A stretch of DNA of 64,000 bases from the NCBI RefSeq assembly GCF_030272615.1, contig NC_081406.1:470942400-471006399 (forward strand). Direction: 5' to 3'. A model generated the notes under the pieces. It did no database searches. It was not told the DNA's origin and saw nothing but the letters and a program-made list of their open reading frames with translations. Below, piece after piece: positions 53,502 through 63,851 of the stretch. This DNA comes from Cryptomeria japonica. Its lineage: Eukaryota; Streptophyta; Pinopsida; Cupressales; Cupressaceae. Position numbers and translations under genes: made by a program. Position 1 is the stretch's first letter. Each line of letters opens with the position of its first letter.

Positions 53502-55079
53502 ATGGGTAAGCTGCAAGCTTACGACTTCGATATTGAGTATGTAAAAGGGAAAAACAATGTGGTGGCAGATGCCTTATCCTGGTGGCCCCATTTGAGCTCA
53601 CTCTGCGAGCTTACTGCTGGTTGGAAAGAGTTATTGCTTGCTAATTATGCCAAAAACCAGTTTGCAATCAGTCTTATAGAAGGTACTTTTCATGATGAAA
53701 GGTACAAATTGGTTGAAGGATTGATACTGTACAAGGGAAGAATTTTCATAGTACCTGAATCTAAGTTAAAAGAGAAGATTTTGCAGACCTTCCATGACAT
53801 TCCCCTTGCTGGTCACCAAGGTTATTTCAAGACATACAGGCAGATCCGGGAGAGATTCTCTTGGAAGGGGCTTAAAAATGACATTTTGAAGTACATTAAA
53901 GAGTGTCATACATGTCAGAAGAACAAGGATGAGCACACTCTACCTGCTAGTTTGTTACAACCCTTGCCTATTACCGATCAAAAATGGGAAAGTATTTCCA
54001 TAGATTTCATCACGAGGTTGCCTCGGGCTCAAGGAAAGGATAGTATTTATGTGGTGGTGGACAGACTTACAAAGTTTGCTCATTTCTTCGCTATTACCAG
54101 CTCTTTTACAGTAGCACAAGTTGTTGAAGTGTTCTTCCAGGAGGTATTCAGATTGCATGGTTTACCGAAGAACATTGTGAGTGATAGGGACATCAAGTTC
54201 CTAAGTGCTTTTTGGCAGGAAATTTTCAGATTGTGTGGTACTGTGCTCACTCCAAGCCCCAGTTATCACCCCCAAACTGATGGACAGATCGAGATAGTGA
54301 ATAAGTGGGTGGAAGGTTATCTCAGAAACTATGTCTCAGAACAGCAGAATACTTGGGTGAGGTGGCTTCACCTAGGGGAGTATTGTTACAATTCTTCCTA
54401 TCACATGTCCATCTGGATGTCACCATTCATGGCACTATATGGTTATGAAGCTCCTAGCTTTGCAGACTTGGTATTTGGTGATAGTAGAACCCCTCAGGAA
54501 AAAGATATGATGCAGCAAAGTCAGGATATTCTGAGAATCTTGAGGGACAACCTCCAACATGCACAGAATCAGCAGAAGTTGTGTGTTGATCAGCAGTGTA
54601 TTGAGCGCACCTTTGAGGTGGGTGACATGGTTTATTTGAGGCTCCAGCCTTATAGACAGTCTACTCTCAAGAAGAGTGGGGTTGAGAAATTGAAGCCTTG
54701 ATTCTATGGGCCTTTCAGAGTCAGCAGAAGGGTTGGAGAAGTGGCTTATGAGTTGGAATTACCAGCAAGCAATAGGATCCATAATGTATTTCATGTGTCT
54801 CACCTTAAGAAGGCTTTGGGACATAATGTTGTTGCTTCAGCTGAGCTACCTCCACTTGATGAGGAGGGAGAGTTGGTTTTGGTTCTAGAAGTTGTCCTTG
54901 AATTCAGGGAACGAACTTTGAGGAGAAGAGTGATCAGGGAATACTTGATCAAATGGAAGAATCTACCAGCAGAGGATGCTACGTGGGAGAATGAGGAGAT
55001 TCTATTGCATCTAGCCTTACAGTTGCTTGAGGACAAGCAATTTTGGGGAGGGCGGACTGTAATGTCCCCTTCTCAGTGA
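53502..55079 (+). pseudogene. CHR-2 integrase and chromodomain
   Basis: Integrase: HHCC region (DIPLAGHQGYFKTYRQI; ECHTCQKNK), core residues in SIDFITRLPRAQGKD, SDRDIKFLSAFWQEIF and HPQTDGQIEIVNKWVEGY, then the GPY/F-like module (FYGPFRVSRRVGEVAYELEL) after a TGA at 54699-54701. A C-terminal chromodomain follows near 54890-55020 (REYLIKWKNLPAEDATWENE). The frame runs 21 bases into the 3' LTR, so the pol stop codon lies inside the LTR at 55077-55079. Confidence 0.92.
55041..55058 (+). promoter_or_regulatory. polypurine tract of CHR-2
   Basis: TTTTGGGGAGGGCGGAC directly precedes the 3' LTR start. It overlaps the coding frame of the pol C-terminus. Confidence 0.9.
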
Positions 55080-57013
55080 TGCTCTTTCAGTGGTCCATTA
55101 GCCTATTCCTGAGACCCGTAGGCTAGGTGGAATGAATAATTAGGGTCTAGCATCGATGAAACGAGGACTTACTATTTTTAGTAAGTCAGGGAATGACCAT
55201 TCTGGTGCCAGTGTCCTATTGAGCCCTCCTTGCTTTGCCTCCAGACACGATGATCATATTTTTTTGAGTATTAATTCTTGACTTACTATTTTTAGTAAGT
55301 GGCTGGGTGGCACAATTCTATTTTTTGGCAATAGACAGGGTTCTAAATTCTACAGCAGTCTGTGGTCGTCCGAGCTCAGTTTCATCTTGGTGGTGATAAT
55401 AATCAGTGCGGGAGACATTTGCAACATAATTAAATATTATTTCCTTATCCTAAGGTTAATATTTAATTAATCTATTTATTGGCTACTGGTTTATTAAATT
55501 AGGGATTAATGCCTATTTAATCCTAAATTTGGTGAAATTCAATTGTTTTATAGAATGAGAAATATTTTAGAAGGGATATTATTTCACTTTGCATTGCTAA
55601 TATGTGCCTAAGTGTTTAATGTGGGTCCTCCCTTTCCTTGGGCGTGACTTTTGACTTAGGAGAATGGGCGCTACACTTGGGTCCACATGTAAGTGCAATG
55701 AAATTCAAATGCAAGCGTGGAATTTGGAGGGATGTCATTTGAATTTGAAGAATGAAGTTATAAATATGAGGCTTGGGTTCCCATTTGGATCATCTTGAAA
55801 ATCTGTAATGTTATGCTACCAAATTGGCGATAGAACTTGAGGCTTCGGAGTGCGTCTCCCTAGTGCTACCCGGTTTCATACTTGAAATATAGTACCTAGC
55901 TGTGCCTTGTATTCTTCTATCATTTTCAGAGCTTTTCCATAGACATCTTGGTGTTGCAACGATTTTGGACTTGCTGGTTTTGCCTGTGGCTGAAATACAT
56001 TTTTGCTCACATCTCTTTGTTGGAGCGTCTGACAGTTATGGCTATCATTCCTATCTTCCTTCCCAGCAATGGCAAATAAGTTTGTAATTTTTTAGCACGT
56101 TTGTTTGAGTATTGATTTAATTATGCAAAATCAAAATTCCTAGTCTAGGCGTGGGTTTTTTGGGTTGCATTGGGATGCGTGCAAAATAGAAAAAGGGTTG
56201 TTTGGGGTGTGGCTATGATTGGTTGTCATTGTATTGGATGTACGGTGGGATTGGGCTTGATTTGAATCAATTTGGGTAAAAATTGAGTGAGTTATGAGTA
56301 TTTTCATGTTTTCATGGGCTGCTGAAACTGTACTTTCAGCCTACAGAGCAGTGTAACAAAAAATTACAGTATTGTGTAGAAACCTACGGTTAATCTTCTC
56401 ATCTCATCTCCATATTGTAAGGTTGTTTCAGTAGTACTGAGCATCCCATTCTATCTGCTTTTATTTGTAATTCCCACTACATAAGTGGAAGAGGTTGGCT
56501 TGCCGCCTTCTCAGTTTTGTAATTCAGTTTTCTTTGATAAATAGTCCTCCCGCTAGAATATGCGGTAGAGTGATGGTTTAATGTAATGTCCTCCCACTGA
56601 ATAAGTGGTCGAGTGATAAGTTCAATGCTATGGTCCTCCCGCCGAAACATGCGGTAGAGTGATTGTTTAATGTAATGTCCTCCCACTGAAATACGCGGTA
56701 GAGTGATTGAGCTTCATTTCCTTGTAATTTTCCCTTGGTTGGTTTACCGCCAAGTGTTGTTTTCTATCCTGCTAGATAAGCAGAAGGGGCTGGCTTGCCG
56801 CCCATGCATTGTAATTTTCAGTTTGATTATATTTGCTGACGATCCCCGGAACACCGTATGCTCTCACCCTCCCAGTCTGGGCTCTCGGTGAACAAAAGGT
56901 GGAAGGGTTCCCTTTCAGTTATTTGGTTTATTCATCTAACCTTAACGGGTTACTTGTTGTGGTTGAATTGTTATTGGCTTAAAAACAAACAAAAAAATTA
57001 GTGGGATATTACA
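55059..57013 (+). repeat. 3' LTR of CHR-2
   Basis: A 1955-bp copy of 48245-50202 with the same ends. The dyads and hairpin array are kept. In the last hairpin the stem is CTGCT/AGCAG at 56769-56783, where the 5' LTR has CTATT/AGTAG. Confidence 0.95.
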
Positions 57014-57383
57014 ACCTAAATCTCCAAATCATAAGCTGCAAAAAACATGTGAAGATTTTACTTCTATTCATTTTAGAGCTCCTATTTTTATAAATATTGA
57101 TGAAGAAATGGGTGAAAATATTATTCATGATGGCAATACAAATCCTAATGCTTCTGATAGTGAATATGAATATGTTGATGTTGACAAATATTTATCTGCA
57201 AAAATTTTAAAATCCTTAATCCTAGATCCTAGAAACGAACAAAGTGACTTAACACATGAGCATAGTCCTTGTTTAGATCTTGTGATAGCTCCATCTATTG
57301 TGCTCGATGTCACTCCTCTAGCGTGTTTCCCTTCCCAAAATAATGATCAGCAAGATCAAGAGATGGATGGCATGCTAGACTAG
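57014..57383 (+). pseudogene. N1-b coding tail after CHR-2
   Basis: The frame interrupted at 48244 resumes here in phase and runs to a TAG at 57381-57383. It is acidic (EYVDVDKYLSAKILKS; NDQQDQEMDGMLD) with no recognised domain. It is where an autonomous element would carry polymerase and integrase. Confidence 0.65.
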
Positions 57384-57939
57384 CTACACTAGTATCGTAG
57401 ATCCTCTACCTCTTTCCAATCTTGCTCTTTTGTGACCATTCTTCTATGTGTATCCCTATTCTTCTATTTGTTGTCCCTAGTGATGTCTACTTGAGGATGA
57501 TACAAAGCATTGAGATCTCTTTTGGTCTCTTTCATGTTGCAATAATGTGCTCCCTCTCTTTCTCTCTCTTAGGTGTATCCTACCTTAAAGCAATCGCTCC
57601 TGATAAGGCATGCCGATCGCTTTAACGTGGGGGCATACACTCCACTCATATTTTCCTTATTGATACTTAAAGTTACTTAGTGAACTTGGCTTTGCTTTGT
57701 AATTTTTGGTATCCTTTCTTTTCACGACTCATAGTGAGGAGAACTTTACTACTTGCAGTCAGGGTTCTCCCTCCTGATCTTCCCTTTTACTTTGTCAATC
57801 AAATTTGTACGATCCTTAGTCCACTGGGGGCTTGATGTATCTTGCCTCCTTGACATGGTAAAAGTCTTTCAATCTTGTCTCTTATACTTTATCAGTAGTA
57901 TTAGCATACACTTATAGTCCCGCTAAAGTGGGGGCTAAA
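57384..57939 (+). other. N1-b 3' non-coding region and polypurine-like tract
   Basis: No gene is supported. A GTGGGGGC block occurs twice, at about 57628 and at 57928-57935 just before the 3' LTR; the latter (AAAGTGGGGGCTAAA) is the probable polypurine tract. Confidence 0.6.
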
Positions 57940-58110
57940 TCTAGTGTCATAAAATTGTGACCCTTGCAATTTTCGACCGCATTTGGGTCTTTGCATTAGT
58001 GGACGAATCCCTAAGCCTGATCGGAGACCCAAAACATGCTCCAGTCAAAGAAAATTGTATTTTTCATCATTTTGCGCTACCTTTTGTTGCTACCTATCCT
58101 AAATTAGGGC

Positions 58111-58197
58111 AGGACAGGGGTGTGGCGCCCCTATCTCCCTAGGACAGGGGCTTGGTGTCATTATCCTCTTAGGATAGGGGTATGGTGCCCTTGTCCT
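58111..58197. repeat. three dyad units in N1-b 3' LTR
   Basis: Units start at 58111, 58141 and 58171, exactly 30 bp apart, each AGGACAGGGG or AGGATAGGGG followed by a pairing CC-rich or TTATCCT arm. The arms differ between units, so the units are not recent identical copies. Confidence 0.85.
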
Positions 58198-58317
58198 AGC
58201 CCTATTTTGGGCCCCCTTTGGTCCCCCCTTGCATTGGGCTTGTCAATTGTTGAGCAGGAAAAGTTTTCCTATGTTGGCCTAAGACGGGAAATTATCTAAA
58301 CACCCCTAATTGGCAAG

Positions 58318-58325
58318 TATATAAG
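58318..58325 (+). promoter_or_regulatory. TATA box of N1-b 3' LTR
   Basis: TATATAAG in the same context as 43073-43080. Confidence 0.6.
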
Positions 58326-59213
58326 GAGCACTTCCCCTCCTATTTGCATAAGTTGATAATAGGTGAAAATAAGCAATAAGAAAAATCAAGTACAAGCATT
58401 GAAGCATTCATTCAAGTATTGAGAATTTCAAGTCTCCTCTCAAGGCTAGGTGTTGCATTCAAGATAAGGATTCAACCATTGAAGAGAAGATTTCTATCAA
58501 CACTCAAGACATCCTATTTCACGTATCCATTCAAGAAAATTCATCTACAAAGGTATCAACATCTCAATTTGCATCCCCTTCTTGAGCTGGATTTTACTTC
58601 AGACATTTCTTTTCATTTACTTGCAGTATTTTACAACCGCTTGGTTAATTCCAAAATGGGGTTTGGCCTGAAGGAAAACCCCCAATCCCAACAATATTTT
58701 CCTCTCTTTTTTGTGTGTAGGTTGCAGGTGCACGATTGTAATTGTGGGTTTAGGCTTCATTTTTAGAGATGGAAAAACCCTTTTCAACGCAGATTTTTTG
58801 GAGGACCGTGCATTATTTACACACGCTCCCTACAACTTTTGATTGGATTTCCAAGAAAGCTTCGTCTCGACATTCTACTACTAATTCCAGGTGCACAACT
58901 TCATCCCGCATCTCTATCTCAAGATATAATCGTTTCTTTATCTTTTCTGCACTTCATCTCAATTTGCTTAATTCAACTAGTCTATTACAAAAGAGGGTCA
59001 ATTTACTTTCCTAATAGTTCCAAATTTACTGCAATTCATTTAGTATTCAATCTCTTACCATTGGGGATTGGATCTAGTGAATTCAACCCCTCTTTTGAAT
59101 GTAATGTGTGAAAAATTGAAGGGCATCCTTTGTGAAACTTTCATCCCTCTTTTGAGGGGAGTAAAGCTTTCCACCTGATCTCACCTCATCATTTTTCACC
59201 ATATTATAAATGT

Positions 59214-61186
59214 ATCTTCATCAGCTATGGTGTCAGTGTGAAGGGGTACAAGCTTTGGGATCCAGTTGTAGAGAAGGTTCTCTACAACAAAAGTGTTATC
59301 TTTCGTGAGCTGAAACCTTCTACACTAGATTTGTAACTAGAGAAGGAAGAGAAACAAAAGAAGGAGGTAGTTCAAATTCCAACCACTCCTGAGAGAGTTG
59401 AACTATGTAATCCTGCAAGACCTGATAATGAGGGGATCTCTAGTATATTAGAGAGTTCGGAAGAGGAACAAGATCCTCAACCTCAATCTTTGAGGAGGTC
59501 TACACATGAAAAGTGGCCACCTGACAGATATGGTTATTCATTTGAAAGGTTTGGATATCCTATGTTGGATTCTAGTTGTATTTGTGCTTTGATTACTAAC
59601 AATGATGAACCTAGGATTGTTAGAGAGGCTATGGGTATGCATGTTACAGATTATTGGATGGAAGCCATGAATGAAGAGATGGCTACATTGAAGAAGAATG
59701 CTACATGGGATCTGGTACCTTTTCTTGAAGGACAGAAATTCGTTGGTTGTAAATAGGTGTTCAAAAGAAACTTATTCCAGATGGCAATGTTGAGAAGTAC
59801 AAGGCACGATTGATTGCGAAGGGATATTCCGAGGTGGAGGGAATTGATTATGGGGAGATATTCTCTCCTGTAGCTAAGTTGACATCCATTCGGCTTTTGT
59901 CATCACTCACGGAAGCTTATGACTTGGAAGTCAAGCAGAGGATGTGAAGACAACTTTCCTTCATGGTAAATTGGGGGAGGAAATTTACATGTCACAACCA
60001 AAGCACTTCATGGAGAAAGTTAAAGAAAATCTGGTATGCAAGTTAAAGAAATCTCTTTTTGGTCTTAAGTAATCTCCTAGAATGTGGTACCAGAAATTCG
60101 ACACCTATATGTTGTCACTGGGATTTCTGAGATCTAAATCTGACCATTGTGTTTATTACGAAGTTGAAAAATGGTCATATTCTCATTATTGTCCTATATG
60201 TTGATGATATGTTGTTTATTGGGAATGGGAAGAGAATGATTTCAGATTTGAAGTCGCAGTTGTTATCACGGTTCGAGATGTAAGATCTAAGTGCAGCTAG
60301 GTACATTTTGGGAATGGAGATCAAAAGGGATAGAGCTCACTATAAGTTTTGGGTCAGCCAGAGAAAGCATCTAAACTCTATGTTGGAAAGATTCAACATG
60401 ACACATTGTAGCCAGTTAGTTATTCCTGCTCTACAGGGGACGAAGCTTTTTGTGGAAGACTGTCCAAAGTATCGTACTGAGATGGAGGACATGACTAGAG
60501 TTCCTTATGCAAGTGTTGTTGGTATCCTAATGTATGCTATGGTTTGTACAAGGCCAGACATTGTACAAGCAGTGGGAGTCCTTAGTTGGTTTATGAATAA
60601 TCCTAGATGGGTGCATTGGGATGCAGTGAAGAGAGTGTTCAAATATCTGCGGGGTACTTTTGAGTATTCCTTGTGTTTCCATGGTAATATAACTCAACCT
60701 CATAATTCCTTGAGTATTCATGGGTATGTTGACTCTGATTAGCCAGGTGACATTGACAGCAGAAGATCCATTGGTGGATATGTGTTCACGATTTTTGGTG
60801 GTGCAGTAAGTTGGATGAGTAAGCAACAAGTTGTAGTCGCTTTATCCACAACTGAAGTAGAGTCCATGGCAGCTACTCATGCTTGCAAATAATCTTTATG
60901 GCTTAAGATATTATGCTTGGATATTAGTTTTGATGCAGGACATATTACTATATGTTGTGATAGCCAGAGTGTCATTTGTTTAGCGAAGAATCATGCTTTC
61001 CATGCTAGAACAAAGCATATTGATGCACAATTTCATTTTGTTTATGATATGGTGGAAGATAGAAAGGTCAAGTTGGAGAAAATTGATACTTTGGTGAATG
61101 TTTCAGATGCACTGATGAAGCTAGTGAGCACTGAGAAGTTCAGATGGTGTGTCTATTCTATGGGCCTTAGGGCCTTGAGCAATTGA
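59214..61186 (+). pseudogene. COP-3 reverse transcriptase and RNase H
   Basis: This continues the frame broken at 42753 (IFISYGVSVKGYKLWDP). After an acidic linker come the start of the polymerase (YWMEAMNEEMATLKKNATWDL, 59655-59710; then TAG where Trp is usual), pieces in several frames, the catalytic box LYVDDMLFIGN near 60200, and the thumb and RNase H regions (MGMEIKRDRA at 60308; VVGILMYAMVCTRPDI; SRRSIGGYVF; STTEVESMAATHACK; ICCDSQSVICLAKN). The C-terminus is the usual Copia HIDAQFHFV...VSDALMKL, where LTK is usual. Stops are frequent. Confidence 0.88.
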
Positions 61187-61218
61187 CAGAGTTTTTTGAC
61201 TCTTGACAAGTCTTCGAC

Positions 61219-61229
61219 AAGTGGGAGAA
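61219..61229 (+). promoter_or_regulatory. polypurine tract of COP-3
   Basis: AAGTGGGAGAA directly precedes the 3' LTR start TGTTGGGATT. Confidence 0.8.
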
Positions 61230-62047
61230 TGTTGGGATTAAGGTGTCTCAACCTTAGAGTCCAAACTTTCTAATTTAATTATTTGTTTTATTTTTCCACT
61301 TTGAAAGTCCTAAAGTTTTGAGAACTAGTGTCATATGTTGCTACGTTGAGTTTATGATAAATTTTCTATTATGATTATGGCAGTTTCTAGTTTGATGAAA
61401 GAGTCATGGAGAGTTATATTTTGGCAGATTGCATTTTTTATTTGACTTCACTTTGACAAGTGTTGTGAGGTAAGGAAGGCACCTATTTGGTCATGGTAAC
61501 TTCTATGTTTTACTTACATTGAATTTGGCAAGATGATGGTTATGGAAGAGATATGTGTTGTTGCTTCAGAAGTTGCTATGTGCAACGTGTCATTGGATTA
61601 GCAAGGTGTTTCTTGTGACACAACATACCTCATGGGCTTTGAAGTTGGTTTTGGAAACCATGTGCACATACCACTTTGTGATGATCTCTATAAATATGTT
61701 GATGTCTTAGTGGTTTTGTATGAGACAAGTTAAAGGCGTTGTTATGTTGCTGAAATTATTCTTGAAATCTCTGTTGTAACTACTCCTGAAGAGCATTGGC
61801 TCTATACATTGTATTGTAACTGTTCTTGTTGCTAAATAATACAATTGAGTCTGGTTTTCAGAGTTTGGGTTTTTCCCCGAAAGGGTTTTCCCACTAATAT
61901 GTAGTGTTATGGTTTTATTTTCTTAAATCTGATTTTATGTGTTTATCTAATTTGCAATTATTTAAAAGTTTGTAAGAAATTTATGCATCACCTCTCGTGT
62001 TAGATTTAGCATTTGGAAGTGTTATTCTGCACTTTGGCTCCCTTTCA
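61230..62047 (+). repeat. 3' LTR of COP-3
   Basis: An 818-bp uninterrupted LTR. It shows the sequence of the LINE-A insertion site before insertion. It ends CTCCCTTTCA and is followed by the target duplication TAAAT (62048-62052). Confidence 0.93.
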
Positions 62048-62052
62048 TAAAT

Positions 62053-62703
62053 CAATGACCATCTTATTTGCATTCTAAAGGTTCTAAGATAATTTGTCTT
62101 TTGCTTTCACTTTTCCAGCAATCGTCTTCTTCAGTCTTTTAATATTTTTGCTAGCACAAAGCAATTCTTCCACAAGATCTACCTCATCATCATCATCATC
62201 ATCATCATTTTTTAATTTCATTTCCACATCACCTACAATAGTCTCCATAGCCATGAATAGTCTTGTCCTTCATTTCTAAAAGTGTTTTGGTCATTATCAT
62301 TAGATGAATATGTTTCCTCATTAGTGAAGAAAATTTTCTGATTCTTCTAAAACCTTTTCCCTTTTGTAAATTACTTCTTTCCATTCTTTTGATAATCATT
62401 GATAGAATATTTGTATGGACAATTAGCCATGGAATGCCCTACTTCACCAAATTAAAATATTTGAAATACACCTTACATTTATACTTTTTGGAACCTCTCT
62501 CCAACTTTCTAACAAATTTGGCTTACTCCAAATCTGATTCAGGATCTTCTTGCCTCTTGGATACTTTGAATGTAGCCTCTATCCTTGAGAATTGGTCAAT
62601 ATTGATCCTCATCTCATAAGCAGTTAGAGTCTCATGCAACTCATCCATTGTTATTTATCCAAATCTTTAACTTCTTCAACAGTAGATATTTTTGCATCAA
62701 ATA
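62053..62703 (-). pseudogene. COP-2 gag, N-terminal half
   Basis: The minus-strand frames read MDELHETLTAYEMRI near 62590-62655, a hallmark of SIRE/Opie-type Copia gag. A partly decayed CCHC (GEVGHSMANCPYKY, about 62410-62450) follows, then an acidic stretch with seven Asp codons from the (CAT)n repeat, then a basic helix (NIKRLKKTIAGKVKAKDKL) that leads across the COP-3 site into 15135. The upstream limit at 62703 is where PAL begins. Confidence 0.75.
62184..62208. repeat. (CAT)n microsatellite encoding Asp run
   Basis: About eight CAT units. In the COP-2 gag frame on the minus strand they give GAT codons, an acidic run in the linker after the knuckle. Confidence 0.9.
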
Positions 62704-63038
62704 TGTTAGAGCATATTTAGCTATTAGTTTCTTTTTTACAACTAGTTGTGCTTTTTTGCTTAAGTTCACTTAGGAGTGCTTACTTATAATTTAACATTTT
62801 TGCATCTAATTTCGCTAGAGTTGATCTTTATTCAGTTCCTCATGCTTGCACTTTAGTTCTCCTAAATTTAGCTTAGGGCATCTTTGTGCTTTCTTTATAA
62901 CAACCTCATTGTATAGTTGTAATTCATTAGGTATTATTTACTTTTTAGTAATATAGCATTCATTTGTGCAGGTCTCGTTTGTGGAAGGTCTTTGTTTTTT
63001 GTTTGATCTTGTAGGTGCTTGTGTTGTAAAATTCAACA
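62704..63038 (+). repeat. LTR-like end of PAL, left arm
   Basis: 335 bp from TGTTAGAGCATATTTAGC to AAAATTCAACA. The portion from 62890 on is present inverted in the right arm to the window edge. Confidence 0.6.
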
Positions 63039-63440
63039 TAGTGATAGAGCATGGATTTGGCAAGTCCCTTTTCAAGATTTGATGGTTTTCTTTACTCAAA
63101 AGCATTACAAGGTCACATATTTGTTGTTTTGTGGATTTGGAGGTGGGCAATTTTTTTATCAGTCGTGGAGCAAAAAATGCATCGCCATCACATTTGCAAT
63201 GTTGAAAAAACATAAGATCCACTATCGTTTCATCAAAATCCAAGTAGTTGAAAATTGGGTCCAATTGGCTAAGGGCACAAAAATCGTGGCAAGATCCAAG
63301 GGTGGCTATCAAATCTAGGCATTGTCGAGAAAAATAAAGGTCACCATTTTGCTCAACATGCCCAAGAACCCTAATATTGACTATCAATTTGTCAAAGTTA
63401 GAGATTGGAGAATTCTTTGCAAAAAAATTTAGGAAGTTTC
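63039..63440. repeat. PAL interior, left arm
   Basis: A 402-bp arm whose reverse complement matches 63450-63851. A minus-strand ORF (62938-63387) and an overlapping plus-strand ORF are both open, but no known domain is visible in either. Confidence 0.7.
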
Positions 63441-63449
63441 AAAAAAATG

Positions 63450-63851
63450 GAAACTTTTTAAATTTGTTTGCAAAGAATTCTTTGAACTATGATTTTAACA
63501 AATCGAAAATCAATATTAGGGTTCTCGGGCCTCTAAGCATGATGGTGACCTCGGTTTCACTTGATGGTGCCTAGATTTGACAACTATCCCTGGATCTTGC
63601 TTCAATTTCTTGCCCTCAACCAATTTGACCCAATTTTTCAATTGCTTGGATTTTGATAAAACTACAATCAATCTTAAGGTTTTTCAATGTTGCAAACACA
63701 ATGGTGATGCCTATTTTGCTCCACAACTGATAAAAAAATTTCCCACCTCCAAATCCATTAAAAAGCAAATATGTGACCTTGCAAATGCTTTCAAGTAAAG
63801 AAACCCCTTAAAGCTTGAGAAGGGGCTTGCAGAATCCATGCTCTAATACCA
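63450..63851. repeat. PAL interior, right arm
   Basis: Mirror of 63039-63440 with the same length. The inner ends GAATTCTTTGCAAA...AAGTTTC and GAAACTT...TTTGCAAAGAATTC are separated by only about nine bases. Confidence 0.7.

Larger units (their letters stand above)
48245..57013 (+). mobile_element. CHR-2: chromovirus Gypsy element
   Basis: An 8769-bp element with LTRs of 1958 and 1955 bp, a perfect methionine primer site, Gag, protease, reverse transcriptase, RNase H, integrase and chromodomain in the usual order, and a polypurine tract. It is flanked by ACCTA and inserted in the N1-b coding tail. Pol has about seven stops or shifts and an altered polymerase active site. The LTR pair looks roughly 95% identical by eye, so it is a fairly recent arrival. 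Confidence 0.95.
42754..59208 (+). mobile_element. N1-b: gag-protease-only LTR retrotransposon
   Basis: LTRs are at 42754-43974 and 57940-59208, with a primer-like site, a 1.2-kb leader, a decayed Gag and aspartic-protease frame (45207-48244, 57014-57383), a 3' non-coding tail and a polypurine-like stretch. Without CHR-2 the internal region is about 5.2 kb. No reverse transcriptase, RNase H or integrase motif is found in it. The protease and gag style recalls the Athila/Tat side of Gypsy. Elements carrying gag but not pol are known in plants as TR-GAG; this one also keeps a protease-like domain. It must rely on enzymes from another element. Confidence 0.85.
57940..59208 (+). repeat. 3' LTR of N1-b
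   Basis: A 1269-bp copy of 42754-43974. The 48-bp length difference is close to two 30-bp dyad units, which are present three times here and once in the 5' LTR. The end is ATATTATA, mutated from ATATTACA. Confidence 0.93.
15141..62047 (+). mobile_element. COP-3: Copia element expanded by nested insertions
   Basis: The 5' LTR is split into 15141-15250 and 39821-40509; the body is split into 40512-42753 and 59214-61229; the 3' LTR is 61230-62047. Its own sequence is about 6 kb. The interruptions are LINE-A (with CHR-1 and COP-4 inside) in the 5' LTR and N1-b (with CHR-2 inside) in pol. TAAAT flanks both ends. The intact 3' LTR reads straight through the LINE-A site, which confirms the pre-insertion sequence. 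Pol is full of stops. Confidence 0.92.
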
